Source: JBOHRE01 sp050732635
GTDB lineage: Bacteria; Gemmatimonadota; Gemmatimonadetes; Longimicrobiales; RSA9
Direction of reading: 5' to 3'
Length of the DNA stretch: 33,042 nt
Assembly: GCA_050732635.1 (NCBI GenBank)
Contig: JBOHRE010000031.1
Location: 1 to 33,042 of the forward strand
The translations under genes and the position numbers were made by a program. This document shows, piece by piece, positions 24,102-31,871 of this stretch (position 1 is the stretch's first letter; the number at the start of each line of letters is the position of its first letter). The notes under the pieces are model-generated. The model had not been told where the DNA came from and did not search any database. It was given only the letters and a program-made list of their open reading frames with translations.

Positions 24102-24749
24102 CTAGTTGAGCAGCGGCTCGATTCGCTCAGCGAAGCTGGTGCGTGCCCGGTGCAGGCGGCTCTTCACCGTTCCCAGGTTCACACCCGTGATCTCCGCGAT
24201 TTCCTCGTAGCTCTTGCCCTCGAGCTCGCGCAGCCGGAAGACCAACTGGTGGTGCTCCGGCAGCTCCTTGACGGTCTCTTCCACGATATGCTGCAGGTAC
24301 CGCTTGGTGTACAGCCGGTCCGGCGTTTGTGAGTGGTCCTCGAACTGCAACGGCCGGTGTTCCGGCTCCCAGTGCGTCGTTAGTTTCTGGAACAGCACGA
24401 GCGGGCTCCGCGACCGGTTCCGCAACTCGTTCTTCGAAAGATTCGAGCAGATCGTATAGATCCAGGTCGAGAACTTCTTGGACTGGTCGAAGCGGTGCAG
24501 GTGCCGCGTCACACGGATGAACGCCTCTTGCACGAGGTCCTCGGCACGGTCACGGTCGCCCGTCTTGCGCCCGATGAAGTACACCAGCTTGTCGTGGTAC
24601 CGATCGTACAGTTCCGTGAACGCGCCCGGACGGCCATCCAGGTGCGCCTGAACCAGTTGCGCATCCGTCAGCGCGGCGACCGGCATGGTCGCTGTCTGTG
24701 GCGGCTTACGCGTCCGCTGATGCTTGCGAATCGCCGTCGTCGCAGCCAT
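24102..24749 (-). CDS. ECF-type RNA polymerase sigma factor (sigma-70 family)
   Basis: A 215-residue sigma factor. Region 2 is at about residues 30-100: FTELYDRYHDKLVYFIGRKT, DRAEDLVQEAFIRVTRHLHRF and FSTWIYTICSNLSKNELRN. Region 4 is at about 155-205: LPEHHQLVFRLRELEGKSYE, then EIAEITGVNLGTVKSRLHRA as the helix-turn-helix. The ATG at 24749 has AAAGGAGATCG before it, an excellent ribosome binding site. Upstream in-frame codons to 24845 are therefore not used. The first 25 residues are basic and Thr-rich. No anti-sigma factor gene is adjacent on either side, so control must come from elsewhere. It is a single-gene transcript ending at the terminator at 24042-24073. Confidence 0.93.
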   Translation of the reverse strand: MAATTAIRKHQRTRKPPQTATMPVAALTDAQLVQAHLDGRPGAFTELYDRYHDKLVYFIGRKTGDRDRAEDLVQEAFIRVTRHLHRFDQSKKFSTWIYTICSNLSKNELRNRSRSPLVLFQKLTTHWEPEHRPLQFEDHSQTPDRLYTKRYLQHIVEETVKELPEHHQLVFRLRELEGKSYEEIAEITGVNLGTVKSRLHRARTSFAERIEPLLN

Positions 24750-24917
24750 CGATCTCCTTTCCCCGGAGCCGTGGGTCCACCGCCAGAAGCTGCGGAGCCC
24801 GGCCCGTTTATCGTTCGCGGCGTTGCCGCGCCGACTTCCCGCCACCCTGACGGCGGCGCGAAAGCGGCCTGATTTGCGTCCCGGCTCACGCCTCTTAAGC
24901 TACTCGTATGGCCTTGA

Positions 24918-24946
24918 AACATAACGAAAAACGCGCGTTCTCTCAA
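24918..24946 (-). promoter_or_regulatory. Putative sigma-70 promoter for ECF sigma gene
   Basis: On the minus strand TTGAGA (24946-24941), 17 bp, TATGTT (24923-24918), in a clearly AT-richer stretch. It implies a leader of about 165 nt before the ATG at 24749. The 290-bp interval 24750-25039 holds no gene. Confidence 0.45.
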
Positions 24947-25039
24947 GCTTCGCAAAACAGGTAATTATTCCGATTTCCAACGAGCTTTGAAATGGCGCTA
25001 ACGCGCGGAGTTTCGGGTTGTTTTCGGAGTTGGAAACGA

Positions 25040-25906
25040 ATGGATTCCGGCGGCCGGGTCAAACGCGCAGCGGCCGCCGCGCTGGTGACGAGTGCGGCCG
25101 TGCTGCTCGGGCTCGGGCCAGCCTGCGCGCAAGCGCCGACGGCGGCGGCGCCAGAACCGGCGCGTGCGGCTGAGCTGGTGGCGAACTGGATCGACGCCGC
25201 CGGCGGCCCGGACCTATGGGATCGGGTCACCGACCTGCGTTACACGATCACCACGGTCTGGTATGACACGAGCGGCGCGGAGCTGCGCCGCCGTCCGCGG
25301 CACGTGTGGATCCAGAAGCACGCCGGCGGTTTTCGCGTACGGGTCGAGCGAGGCGAGGCGGAAGGCGCGTACGTACAGGTTTGGGATGGCACGTCGGCGT
25401 GGGCAACTCTGAACGGCCGGGCATTGCCGGACACGGCGCGTGCGGTCAGCGAGATCGAGTACGTGGCGGGCGATCTGACGTATTGGATCGGGCTGCCGTG
25501 GAAGCTGCGCGACCCAGGCGTGCGCCTGCAATGGTCCCGGTCGGACGGGCGCGGTCCGGGGGAGGTGCTGCACGTCACGTTCGGCTCGGGTGTGGGGCTG
25601 CACGATGGCGACCAATACTGGTACTACTTCCCTGAAGCGACGCGGCCGCTGCCTCGGGAGGTGCACTATCTCGAGGAGGGGCACCCGGCCACCGATCGGA
25701 CACGCACCCTGTGGAGTGACTGGCGCCGGGTGGGTCCTGCGCTCCATGTCGGTCGGCGTCTCATCGTCGATCCGACAGGCCGCCCGCTGCGGGCGCTGCT
25801 GATCAGGGATGTGGCGCCCAATGCAGGGCTATCGGACGCCCTATTCGACCGTCCACGGGGTGACGGCTCGGCTCAGCGAACGGGCTCGAGCAGCAACGAC
25901 AGCTGA
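25040..25906 (+). CDS. Secreted protein, outer-membrane-lipoprotein-sorting-like
   Basis: A 288-residue exported protein. The ATG at 25040 has GGAG and GGAAACGA before it; an ATG at 24992 is less likely. The signal peptide runs through ALVTSAAVLLGLGPACAQA. The mature part, with ELVANWIDAAGGPDLWDRVTDLRYTITTVWYD, WIQKHAGGFRVRVER, YVQVWDGTSAWATLNGR and LIVDPTGRPLRALLIRDV, has the rhythm of LolA/LolB-fold or DUF6503-like proteins that bind lipids. This is only a resemblance. The gene ends 34 bp inside the 3' end of infC on the opposite strand, and no terminator is visible for either. Confidence 0.78.
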   Translation: MDSGGRVKRAAAAALVTSAAVLLGLGPACAQAPTAAAPEPARAAELVANWIDAAGGPDLWDRVTDLRYTITTVWYDTSGAELRRRPRHVWIQKHAGGFRVRVERGEAEGAYVQVWDGTSAWATLNGRALPDTARAVSEIEYVAGDLTYWIGLPWKLRDPGVRLQWSRSDGRGPGEVLHVTFGSGVGLHDGDQYWYYFPEATRPLPREVHYLEEGHPATDRTRTLWSDWRRVGPALHVGRRLIVDPTGRPLRALLIRDVAPNAGLSDALFDRPRGDGSAQRTGSSSNDS

Positions 25907-26388
25907 CGCGCATCAATGACGCGGCTGCGGCTGCGCACGGTGGCCGCGTCTCCTACCTCATCGATCACGCGGTCGAGCAGGTTCTGACCGAGCTCGGGCC
26001 GCCGCAACTCACCGCGGCGGAAGCGGACCGTCACCTTCACGTTCTTGCCTTTGTGCAGAAACCGGCGGATGTTTCGCAGCTTGAAGCCGAGGTCGTGCTC
26101 GTCGGTGATGGGGCGCAGCTTGACTTCCTTGAGGTCGATGGTGTGCTGCTTCTTGCGCGCTTCCCGCTCGCGCTTCTGCTGGTCGTAGCGGTATTTCCCC
26201 CAGTCCATGATGCGTACGACCGGCGGTTTCGCAGCCGGCGCCACCTCGACGAGGTCGAGTCCCGCATCGCGGGCCCGCTCACGGGCCTGGTCGAGCGGGA
26301 CGATGCCGACCTGCTCGCCATCCGCGGCGACAAGGCGGATCGGACTGATTCTGATGTCGTCGTTTATGCGAGTGCTCGTCTTGGCGAT
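25873..26388 (-). CDS. infC: Translation initiation factor IF-3, near-cognate (AUC) start
   Basis: A 171-residue IF-3, which binds the 30S subunit and checks the initiation codon and tRNA. The N-terminal domain reads RINDDIRISPIRLV, GLDLVEVAPAAKPPVVRIMD and YDQQKREREARKKQ. The C-domain reads EVKLRPITDEHDLGFKLRNI and FLHKGKNVKVTVRFR. After an in-frame TAA at 26412-26410 the frame has no ATG, GTG or TTG before the IF-3 sequence begins. AGGAGG is followed six bases later by ATC (26388-26386), reading (M)AKTSTRINDDIR. AUU/AUC/AUA starts are the known autoregulatory device of infC. The usual RFRGRE motif is RFRRGE here. rpmI and rplT do not follow; a convergent gene overlaps its end. It lies 21 bp after the preceding secreted-protein gene. 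Confidence 0.9.
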   Translation of the reverse strand: MAKTSTRINDDIRISPIRLVAADGEQVGIVPLDQARERARDAGLDLVEVAPAAKPPVVRIMDWGKYRYDQQKREREARKKQHTIDLKEVKLRPITDEHDLGFKLRNIRRFLHKGKNVKVTVRFRRGELRRPELGQNLLDRVIDEVGDAATVRSRSRVIDARQLSLLLEPVR

Positions 26389-26400
26389 GAGGACCCTCCT
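26389..26400 (-). promoter_or_regulatory. Ribosome binding site of infC deciding an AUC start
   Basis: On the minus strand AGGAGGGTCCTC directly precedes ATC at 26388. The AGGAGG is a full Shine-Dalgarno at six-base spacing. The same bases can form a small AGGA/TCCT hairpin that could partly hide it. Confidence 0.6.
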
Positions 26401-26409
26401 GTTGTGGGA

Positions 26410-27267
26410 TTATTGAGCGCGGCGCGCCTCGGGCAGCGAAGCGCAGCCGCGCAGCAGCACGCCGGCTGAGAATGTGAGCCAACGGCGCTGGGCGTCGAGC
26501 CGCTGATCCACTGCCGACTTGCAGATCAGGTGCAGCTGCCCGCCCTCGATGCGGAGAAGTGGCCCACCGGCCGTGCGTAACGTGAAGTCGGTCGTACCCA
26601 GCGGTAGCTCGACGACGATATCGCCGCCGCTCGCGTTTGGGCCGCCGACCAGCCGCATGGCATCCCCGAGCTCCTCGACCTCGAGTGGCCGATCAGCGCT
26701 GATGCGGAAGCGGGCCTCACCAGTACGAACGGTCAGCACTCGCGGCGACGGCGCGGCCAGCGCGAGCTCGCGCGGCGTACGGACCGACTCGAAGAGAGAC
26801 GCGCGGCCTTCGTGCCTGCGGATCGGCGCCGCGGCTCCGGACGGCATCGCTGGATCCCGAGGCATGGACCGACCCTGCCACGCGTAGCGGGTGAGCGGCT
26901 GAAAATTGCTTACGCTCTCTGCCAGCAACCGGTCGGGCAGGCGTACCCGGACGCGGACCCGTTCCGGCACGACGACCACGAAGTTGATGTGGTCGGCGTC
27001 CACCGCCGTCAGACGGAGCTCCTGGCTTTCGCGGCCACCCAGGCCGAACGCGGCGACGCCTGATCCCGGCCGCGCCAGCACCTCGACCCGACCATGCCCA
27101 CCGCGCATCACGTGGAGCTCGCCGGCCGACTCCGTCAGCACGGTGATCTCGAGCTCGGTGCCGCCGTACGTGTAGCTCCGCTGCTGGACCGGTCCGTGCT
27201 GCGCCGCCGCCGGCGCACCGAACAAAAAGAGCGGCACGAGCGCCGCTCCCCACCACCACCGCGCCAT
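26410..27267 (-). CDS. Secreted hypothetical protein upstream of infC
   Basis: A 285-residue exported protein. The ATG at 27267 has AGGAAGGCGGAC before it, whereas the in-frame ATG at 27318 is encoded through the heptamer repeat region and is unlikely. The signal peptide is MARWWWGAALVPLFLFGAPAAAQ. The mature part is beta-rich (YTYGGTELEITVLTESAGEL, INFVVVVPERVRVRVRLPDR, GDIVVELPLGTTDFTLRTAG), recalling DUF4097-like adhesin repeats, which I offer only as a resemblance. The C-terminus has two cysteines. It stands 21 bp before infC in the same direction, an odd partner for a translation factor, and may carry infC on its transcript. Confidence 0.75.
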   Translation of the reverse strand: MARWWWGAALVPLFLFGAPAAAQHGPVQQRSYTYGGTELEITVLTESAGELHVMRGGHGRVEVLARPGSGVAAFGLGGRESQELRLTAVDADHINFVVVVPERVRVRVRLPDRLLAESVSNFQPLTRYAWQGRSMPRDPAMPSGAAAPIRRHEGRASLFESVRTPRELALAAPSPRVLTVRTGEARFRISADRPLEVEELGDAMRLVGGPNASGGDIVVELPLGTTDFTLRTAGGPLLRIEGGQLHLICKSAVDQRLDAQRRWLTFSAGVLLRGCASLPEARRAQ

Positions 27268-27294
27268 GTCCGCCTTCCTGTGCCCGAGCACCCT

Positions 27295-27329
27295 CAACCA
27301 CCAACCACCAACCACCAACCATCAACCAC
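27295..27329. repeat. Five-copy heptanucleotide tandem repeat (CAACCAC)n
   Basis: Five contiguous copies of CAACCAC, the fourth ending in T instead of C, fill most of the 64-bp gap between the small membrane gene ending at 27332 and the secreted-protein gene starting at 27267. On the transcribed minus strand it reads GTGGTTG repeats, with regularly spaced GG pairs able in principle to form a two-layer G-quadruplex. Confidence 0.9.
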
Positions 27330-27331
27330 TG

Positions 27332-27505
27332 TCAATGCATAACCTGCGCCTGCGGGACGGGTTCCGGCGGCGGGGTCACGTCCTGTACCTCACCGGCTCG
27401 CGTGATGACCTTGAAGAGCAGCCAGGCGACGACGAGCAGCAAGGCCAGGCCGGCGGCCCAGAGCCAACGGTGGCGTGGCGGCGGTGGGATATGCGGCTGC
27501 GTCAT
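27332..27505 (-). CDS. Tiny single-span membrane protein B
   Basis: A 57-residue protein: MTQPHIPPPPRHRWLWAAG at the N-terminus, one transmembrane helix (LWAAGLALLLVVAWLLFKVI, residues 15-34), then a Pro-rich tail EVQDVTPPPEPVPQAQVMH. Its ATG overlaps the stop of the preceding tiny gene by 4 bp (ATGA), so translation is coupled. Basic residues sit before the helix (RHR), which favours N-in, C-out. No family is recognised. The coding call rests on the overlap, the clean helix and the GC-rich third codon positions. Confidence 0.65.
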   Translation of the reverse strand: MTQPHIPPPPRHRWLWAAGLALLLVVAWLLFKVITRAGEVQDVTPPPEPVPQAQVMH

Positions 27506-27669
27506 GGTGGGCTGAGCAGGATGTTCTCGGTCGGGTCAGGCGCCGGGATTTCGGCGTCGGCCGCCAGCCCAACGCGATCGATCAGCCAGATCGCGCCCGC
27601 CAGCCCGATTGCGCCCACCAACCAGGGCCAGAGTGGCGGACCGCTGCGGGCGACGGCAATCCTGGCCAT
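27502..27669 (-). CDS. Tiny single-span membrane protein A
   Basis: A 55-residue protein with an N-terminal basic stretch MARIAVARSG, one transmembrane helix (PWLVGAIGLAGAIWLID, about 15-31) and a short acidic tail rich in Asp/Pro ending NILLSPP. The ATG at 27669 is 11 bp past the stop of the saccharopine-dehydrogenase-like gene. The stop overlaps the start of tiny protein B. The pair look like two subunits or helpers of a small membrane complex, but no function can be named. GGTGAGC lies upstream as a distant ribosome binding site. Confidence 0.62.
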   Translation of the reverse strand: MARIAVARSGPPLWPWLVGAIGLAGAIWLIDRVGLAADAEIPAPDPTENILLSPP

Positions 27670-27680
27670 GAACGCTCGTT

Positions 27681-28832
27681 TCAGCTCACCTGTCGCCGGA
27701 TGCGCACGCCCCGGCTCGCCAGCTCGGCGACGTATTCGCCGGCCGGAACGCAGCTGTCGGGCGTTTGCACGCCGCGCAGGTCGATACGCCCATCGGCCTG
27801 CATCTGGCCCGTGATGGACAGTGAAAAACCGGTGGTGCGCTCCATTGCGCTGATCCCGGAGTCGGCGTCGTAACAGTCGAGCAGGTCATAGGTCACGCGC
27901 GTGCCAGCGCCGGCCGCAGTGCCGGCGACCTCGACACGCAGCGCGACCAGATCCCGCGCATCCGGCTTGCGCAGCCGCGGCTCGGCGCAGGCAATGAAGA
28001 CATCGCGCGGCACCACCTCAGCGCCGTTCAGTCGTACCGGATCCAGCTCGAGCAGGCCCAGATCACGGATCGCGCGAATGATGCCAGCGTGGCCGGGGTA
28101 GCGCAGTGTCTTGTATTCCATCTGCCGGACGATCCCCTCGAGCGACCACGGCATGAGCGACAGGCCACCGGCCGTATGGAAGGCCTCGAGCCGGCCGACC
28201 GGCGGAGGAAAATCCAGCTCTTCGACTTCACTCAGCGCCTCGACCTGGAGCCGCTTGCCGTCACGCACGACCCACGACGGCGTCGTGTAGTAGTCGAGCA
28301 CGCCCTCGAGCGAATAGACGATTTGATAGCCGAGCGGCGGCTCCGGCTGCTGCGGCAGCCCGCCGACGTACATGCGAATGCTGTCGGCGGCATCCAGCTC
28401 GCGGACTCCCGCCGCCGCCAGAATGTTGACCATCCCGGGCGCCAGGCCACAGTCCGGGATCACACTGACGCCCGCCGCGCCTGCGGCCTCGTCGAGCTCC
28501 TTCTGCTGGAACACGATCTCCGTATTGCCACCGAGGTCCGCGTAGTGCGCGCCGGCCTCGATCGCGAGCCGCGTCATGGACAGATTGAAGTAGTAGGGCA
28601 GGGCGTTCATGCAGGCATCAGCGCCGTCGAGTAGCGCGCGCACGGCGGGCTCGTCGCGCACGTCGAGTCGGCGCAGCTCGAGCTTCGGGTCGTCGCGTCG
28701 CACGGCGAGGAACGGCCGCACGCGGTCGGGCTCGAGGTCCGCCAATACGACCGCGTCCGCCTGATCGCTGCGCAACAGGTCGTAGGCGCAGGCCGAGCCC
28801 TGCAGCCCCGCGCCGAGCACGACGAATCTCAT
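27681..28832 (-). CDS. Saccharopine dehydrogenase family oxidoreductase
   Basis: A 383-residue NAD(P)-dependent enzyme of the saccharopine dehydrogenase/lysine 6-dehydrogenase family. The Rossmann fingerprint is VVLGAGLQGSACAYDLL (residues 4-20) with the acidic VLADLEPDR after strand 2. Next come DACMNALPYYFNLSMTRLAI, HYADLGGNTEIVFQQKELDE and VIPDCGLAPGMVNILA, all characteristic of the family. The C-terminal part (LRYPGHAGIIRAIRDLGLLE) matches the substrate domain. GGAGGGAACCA precedes the ATG at 28832. It would interconvert an amino-acid adduct such as saccharopine, or oxidise lysine; which one cannot be told. Two tiny membrane genes follow within 11 bp and may belong to the same transcript. 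Confidence 0.9.
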   Translation of the reverse strand: MRFVVLGAGLQGSACAYDLLRSDQADAVVLADLEPDRVRPFLAVRRDDPKLELRRLDVRDEPAVRALLDGADACMNALPYYFNLSMTRLAIEAGAHYADLGGNTEIVFQQKELDEAAGAAGVSVIPDCGLAPGMVNILAAAGVRELDAADSIRMYVGGLPQQPEPPLGYQIVYSLEGVLDYYTTPSWVVRDGKRLQVEALSEVEELDFPPPVGRLEAFHTAGGLSLMPWSLEGIVRQMEYKTLRYPGHAGIIRAIRDLGLLELDPVRLNGAEVVPRDVFIACAEPRLRKPDARDLVALRVEVAGTAAGAGTRVTYDLLDCYDADSGISAMERTTGFSLSITGQMQADGRIDLRGVQTPDSCVPAGEYVAELASRGVRIRRQVS

Positions 28833-28848
28833 TGGTTCCCTCCGCGAC

Positions 28849-28878
28849 CGAGGGGGCGACCGGCTGGCCGCCCCCTCG
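28849..28878. terminator. Perfect hairpin between minus-strand genes
   Basis: A 10-bp perfect stem (CGAGGGGGCG and complement) with a 10-nt loop, 16 bp upstream of the saccharopine-dehydrogenase-like start. It has no T-run. It may end the upstream transcript or act as a leader structure for the dehydrogenase gene. Confidence 0.45.
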
Positions 28879-28908
28879 CGCACCTCGCGCTGCCCTGCTC
28901 GGCAGATC

Positions 28909-29229
28909 TCATTGGGGCGTCGTCGCGTCGAGCAGCGAGGTCGTGCGTTCACGCAGCACGTAGCAGGCACGCCGCACGTGCTGTGCGTCGGCGTAGCGAG
29001 CCGGGTCGTCGAATTCGTCGAGCGCCTCTCGTGCCGACGTTGTCCGACTTTCGACGTCGCCGCCAGACCCATCGGCAGCGCCCACGAGTGACGCGAGCGC
29101 GTCGCGGATCTCCAGCGCGTGTCGCTTCAGCGTCTGCTCGTCCATTCGCCTCTTCCGATCGAGCGCGTCATAGCGCTCGACTGCGCGACGGGCGTCTTCG
29201 CGCGCATCCGACAGACGGTTGCCAGCCAT
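28909..29229 (-). CDS. Small helical hypothetical protein
   Basis: A 106-residue, highly charged, almost wholly helical protein with no signal peptide or membrane segment. The ATG at 29229 has AGGGAGGCTGGA before it, a good ribosome binding site. Heptad-like spacing in AREDARRAVERYDALDRKRR and LKRHALEIRDALASL suggests a coiled coil. The C-terminal half has a lone cysteine. It lies 124 bp after the PBP1A gene on the same strand. No family is recognised. Confidence 0.7.
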   Translation of the reverse strand: MAGNRLSDAREDARRAVERYDALDRKRRMDEQTLKRHALEIRDALASLVGAADGSGGDVESRTTSAREALDEFDDPARYADAQHVRRACYVLRERTTSLLDATTPQ

Positions 29230-29353
29230 TCCAGCCTCCCTGTGGGATCACGAACGAACCGGGCGTGGGCACAGTGGCCAGGAGGTCAGCGGCTGTCAAC
29301 GGCGGCCGGTCGCGGTCACGCGCCAGCGCGCGCCACTCGGTGATCGGCGCGTC

Positions 29354-31702
29354 TCAGTGCCGAACCGCCGACGTGTCCGGGTCGATCGAGTCGCCGAGCA
29401 GCGGCGGCGGCTGCGGCACCGGCTGCGCGGGCCCTGAATCGGTCAGCGGTGGTAGCCGGCGCTCGCCGAGCCGCCGCGCCTGCGTGTCCGAACGCCGCTG
29501 CGGATCCAGCTCCTCGAGGTCCACCGTATCCGCGGCCGCGGGCCGCGCCGAATCCGGGTCCAGCGTATCCGTCGCCACCTCATCGCCGAACAGACGACGG
29601 CGGAAGCGCTCGAACCAGCCCTCTTCCTCCCACTCGCTGCGGCTCAGATAGAGACTGTCGTTGTACTCGGACAGTGCCAGGTACTCGAAGCAGGATGTCG
29701 CTGCCGCGACGGTCCCGCGGACGAAGTATTCCTGCCGCACGGCGCCGACCGGGACGCAGCCTTCCACCAGCAGATTGCCGGCCTCGTCGATCTGATGCTG
29801 CTCGACGCCCGGCGGCGCGGACCAGCTTCCGCCGCCCGCACCGACGCGGCGCATGAGGCGGCCCCAGACGGGCGCCGCGAGCCCGCCGCCCGTGGCACCC
29901 GGCACGATCGTTTCGGGATCATCCAGCCCGATCCACACTCCCGCGACGGCGTTCGGTGTGAAGCCGACGAACCAGGCGTCGGCGCCATCGTTGGTGGTGC
30001 CGGTCTTGCCCGCGGCGGTGCCCCGATAGCCGACGGCGCGAACCGCTGTGGCGGTGCCGCGATTCACCACGTCCTGCAGCATGGTCGTAATGATGAAGGC
30101 CGTAGCAGGATCGAGCACCTGGCGGGTCTGTACCGGCTGCTGCCAGACAATGCGCCCGCTACGATCCTCGACGCGGCTGATCAGCCGCGGCTCGGCGAGC
30201 CGGCCGAGCGTCGCGAATACGCCGTAGGCCGCGACCATCTCGATCAGCGAGACGTCGATGCTGCCCAGCGCAATCGACGGATACGCCGGGATCTCCTCAT
30301 CGATACCCAGGGCGTGTGCCGTGCCGGCGACGCCGCTCAGGCCGACGCGCTCGGCCAGCCGCACCGTCGCCACGTTTCTCGACTGCACGAGCCCATCACG
30401 CAGCGTAACCCGGCCCGCATAGCTGTTGCCGAAGTTGCGCGGCGTCCACGTGCGGCCGTCGATCGTCATGGTCAACGGCGTGTCATCCAGCGGATAGGTC
30501 GGCGGATAGCCTCGCGCCACGGCCGTCGCGTACACGAACGGCTTGAACGCGCTGCCCGGCTGCCGCTTCGCCTGGATCGCACGATTGAACTTCGAGTGCT
30601 CGAAATCCCGGCCACCGACCAGCGCGAGGACGTTGCCGGTCTGCGACTCCAGCAACACGAGCGCACCCTGAAGGTACGGCGTCGTTTCATCCTGCTCACC
30701 CCGCACCGTCGGGTCGTAGCGCGCGTGGCGGAAGCTGCCGTAGCGCCCGGCCTCGATCGCAGCGAGCTGCCGGCGCAGCTCCTCCTCCGCCACGACCTGG
30801 AAGTCGGCGTCCAGCGTGGTGTGCACGCGCAGCCCGGCCGTGTAGATCATATCGCCGAGCTGCTCTTCGAGTACCTTGCGCACGGCCTCCACGAAATAGG
30901 GTGCGCGCTTGGCCGCCTCCAGCCCGGTGCGTGCCAGGCGTAACTCCACGTCGCGCGCCTCCTGCGCCTCGGCCGCCGTGATGTGCCCCTGCTCCGCCAT
31001 GCGCTCCAGCACCAGGTTGCGCCGCTCGAGCGCACCCTCCGGGTTGTCTCGCGGATTGTGGCGCGACGGCGCCTGCACCACTCCGGCCAGCATGGCGGCC
31101 TCCGCCACGCTCAGCTCCGTGGCCGATTCGCCGAAGTACTCGTGTGCCGCGGCCTCGATTCCCCACGCACCACTGCCGAAATAGATCTGGTTCAGGTACA
31201 TCTCGAGAATCTCGTCCTTCGAGTACCGCTCCTCGATGTCCTTCGCCACTCGCATCTCACCGAGCTTGCGCCAGATCGTCCGCTCCGACATCGGCAGCTT
31301 CTCGGGGAACAGGTTCCGCGCGAGCTGCATCGTGATCGTGCTGAAACCCTGCTCGACGGCGCCCGCTCGGACATTCGCGAGCACCGCGCCCGGCACGCGT
31401 CGCCAGTCCACGCCGTCATGATCCCAGAACCGCTGGTCCTCGATCGCCACGAACGCCGCCGGCACATGCTCCGGCAGCGAATCCACCCGTACGACCGTGC
31501 GCTGGACCAGGTACAGCTTCGAGATCTCCTCGCCGTCGCGGTCCAGAATGGCCGAAGCCTCGTCCGGAACGTAGGCGGCGAGCAGATCGACGTCCGGACA
31601 GCCCCGCAGGCCGCACCGTTGCCAGAGGACCGCCCCGATCACCGCCGCGACTGCGGCGGCGATCGCGATCCCCTTCAGGATCCCCTCTGTTCTCCCGGGC
31701 AT
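29354..31702 (-). CDS. mrcA: Class A penicillin-binding protein 1A
   Basis: A 782-residue bifunctional peptidoglycan synthase. One N-terminal transmembrane helix (residues 9-28) is followed by the GT51 glycosyltransferase with catalytic E88 in IEDQRFWDHDGVDW and GFSTITMQLARNLF. The transpeptidase has the serine motif PGSAFKP (S384, K387), SRN (S441-N443) and KTGTT (566-570). The last 160 residues include an Asp/Pro-rich disordered tail, and two cysteines in VEGCVP and ATSCFEYL could form a disulphide outside. GGAGCAGCT precedes the ATG at 31702. The length is typical of class A PBPs. The gene is divergent from the paa operon. Confidence 0.93.
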   Translation of the reverse strand: MPGRTEGILKGIAIAAAVAAVIGAVLWQRCGLRGCPDVDLLAAYVPDEASAILDRDGEEISKLYLVQRTVVRVDSLPEHVPAAFVAIEDQRFWDHDGVDWRRVPGAVLANVRAGAVEQGFSTITMQLARNLFPEKLPMSERTIWRKLGEMRVAKDIEERYSKDEILEMYLNQIYFGSGAWGIEAAAHEYFGESATELSVAEAAMLAGVVQAPSRHNPRDNPEGALERRNLVLERMAEQGHITAAEAQEARDVELRLARTGLEAAKRAPYFVEAVRKVLEEQLGDMIYTAGLRVHTTLDADFQVVAEEELRRQLAAIEAGRYGSFRHARYDPTVRGEQDETTPYLQGALVLLESQTGNVLALVGGRDFEHSKFNRAIQAKRQPGSAFKPFVYATAVARGYPPTYPLDDTPLTMTIDGRTWTPRNFGNSYAGRVTLRDGLVQSRNVATVRLAERVGLSGVAGTAHALGIDEEIPAYPSIALGSIDVSLIEMVAAYGVFATLGRLAEPRLISRVEDRSGRIVWQQPVQTRQVLDPATAFIITTMLQDVVNRGTATAVRAVGYRGTAAGKTGTTNDGADAWFVGFTPNAVAGVWIGLDDPETIVPGATGGGLAAPVWGRLMRRVGAGGGSWSAPPGVEQHQIDEAGNLLVEGCVPVGAVRQEYFVRGTVAAATSCFEYLALSEYNDSLYLSRSEWEEEGWFERFRRRLFGDEVATDTLDPDSARPAAADTVDLEELDPQRRSDTQARRLGERRLPPLTDSGPAQPVPQPPPLLGDSIDPDTSAVRH

Positions 31703-31838
31703 AGCTGCTCCGTTCTCTGCAAATCCGCCAAGTGCCTATCCAATGGGCAAATCGGGGGCCAGCGGCGTCCCACGAGCCGCCTGACGGTGCCGCCCGATGC
31801 GCTGCGCACGCCGCCGGCGACGTGTGTGTCGGCTTTCC

Positions 31839-31867
31839 TTGACGCACCTGCGGTCGCGCCCGAAATT
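31839..31867 (+). promoter_or_regulatory. Candidate paa promoter
   Basis: TTGACG (31839-31844), then 17 bp, then GAAATT (31862-31867). The -35 box is one base from consensus, the -10 is poor. The predicted start of transcription falls at about 31874, in the operator. Confidence 0.4.
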
Positions 31868-31871
31868 CCGC

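Noticed and set aside
27295..27329. The heptamer array considered as a CRISPR array
   Set aside because: Units are 7 bp with no spacers and no cas genes nearby.
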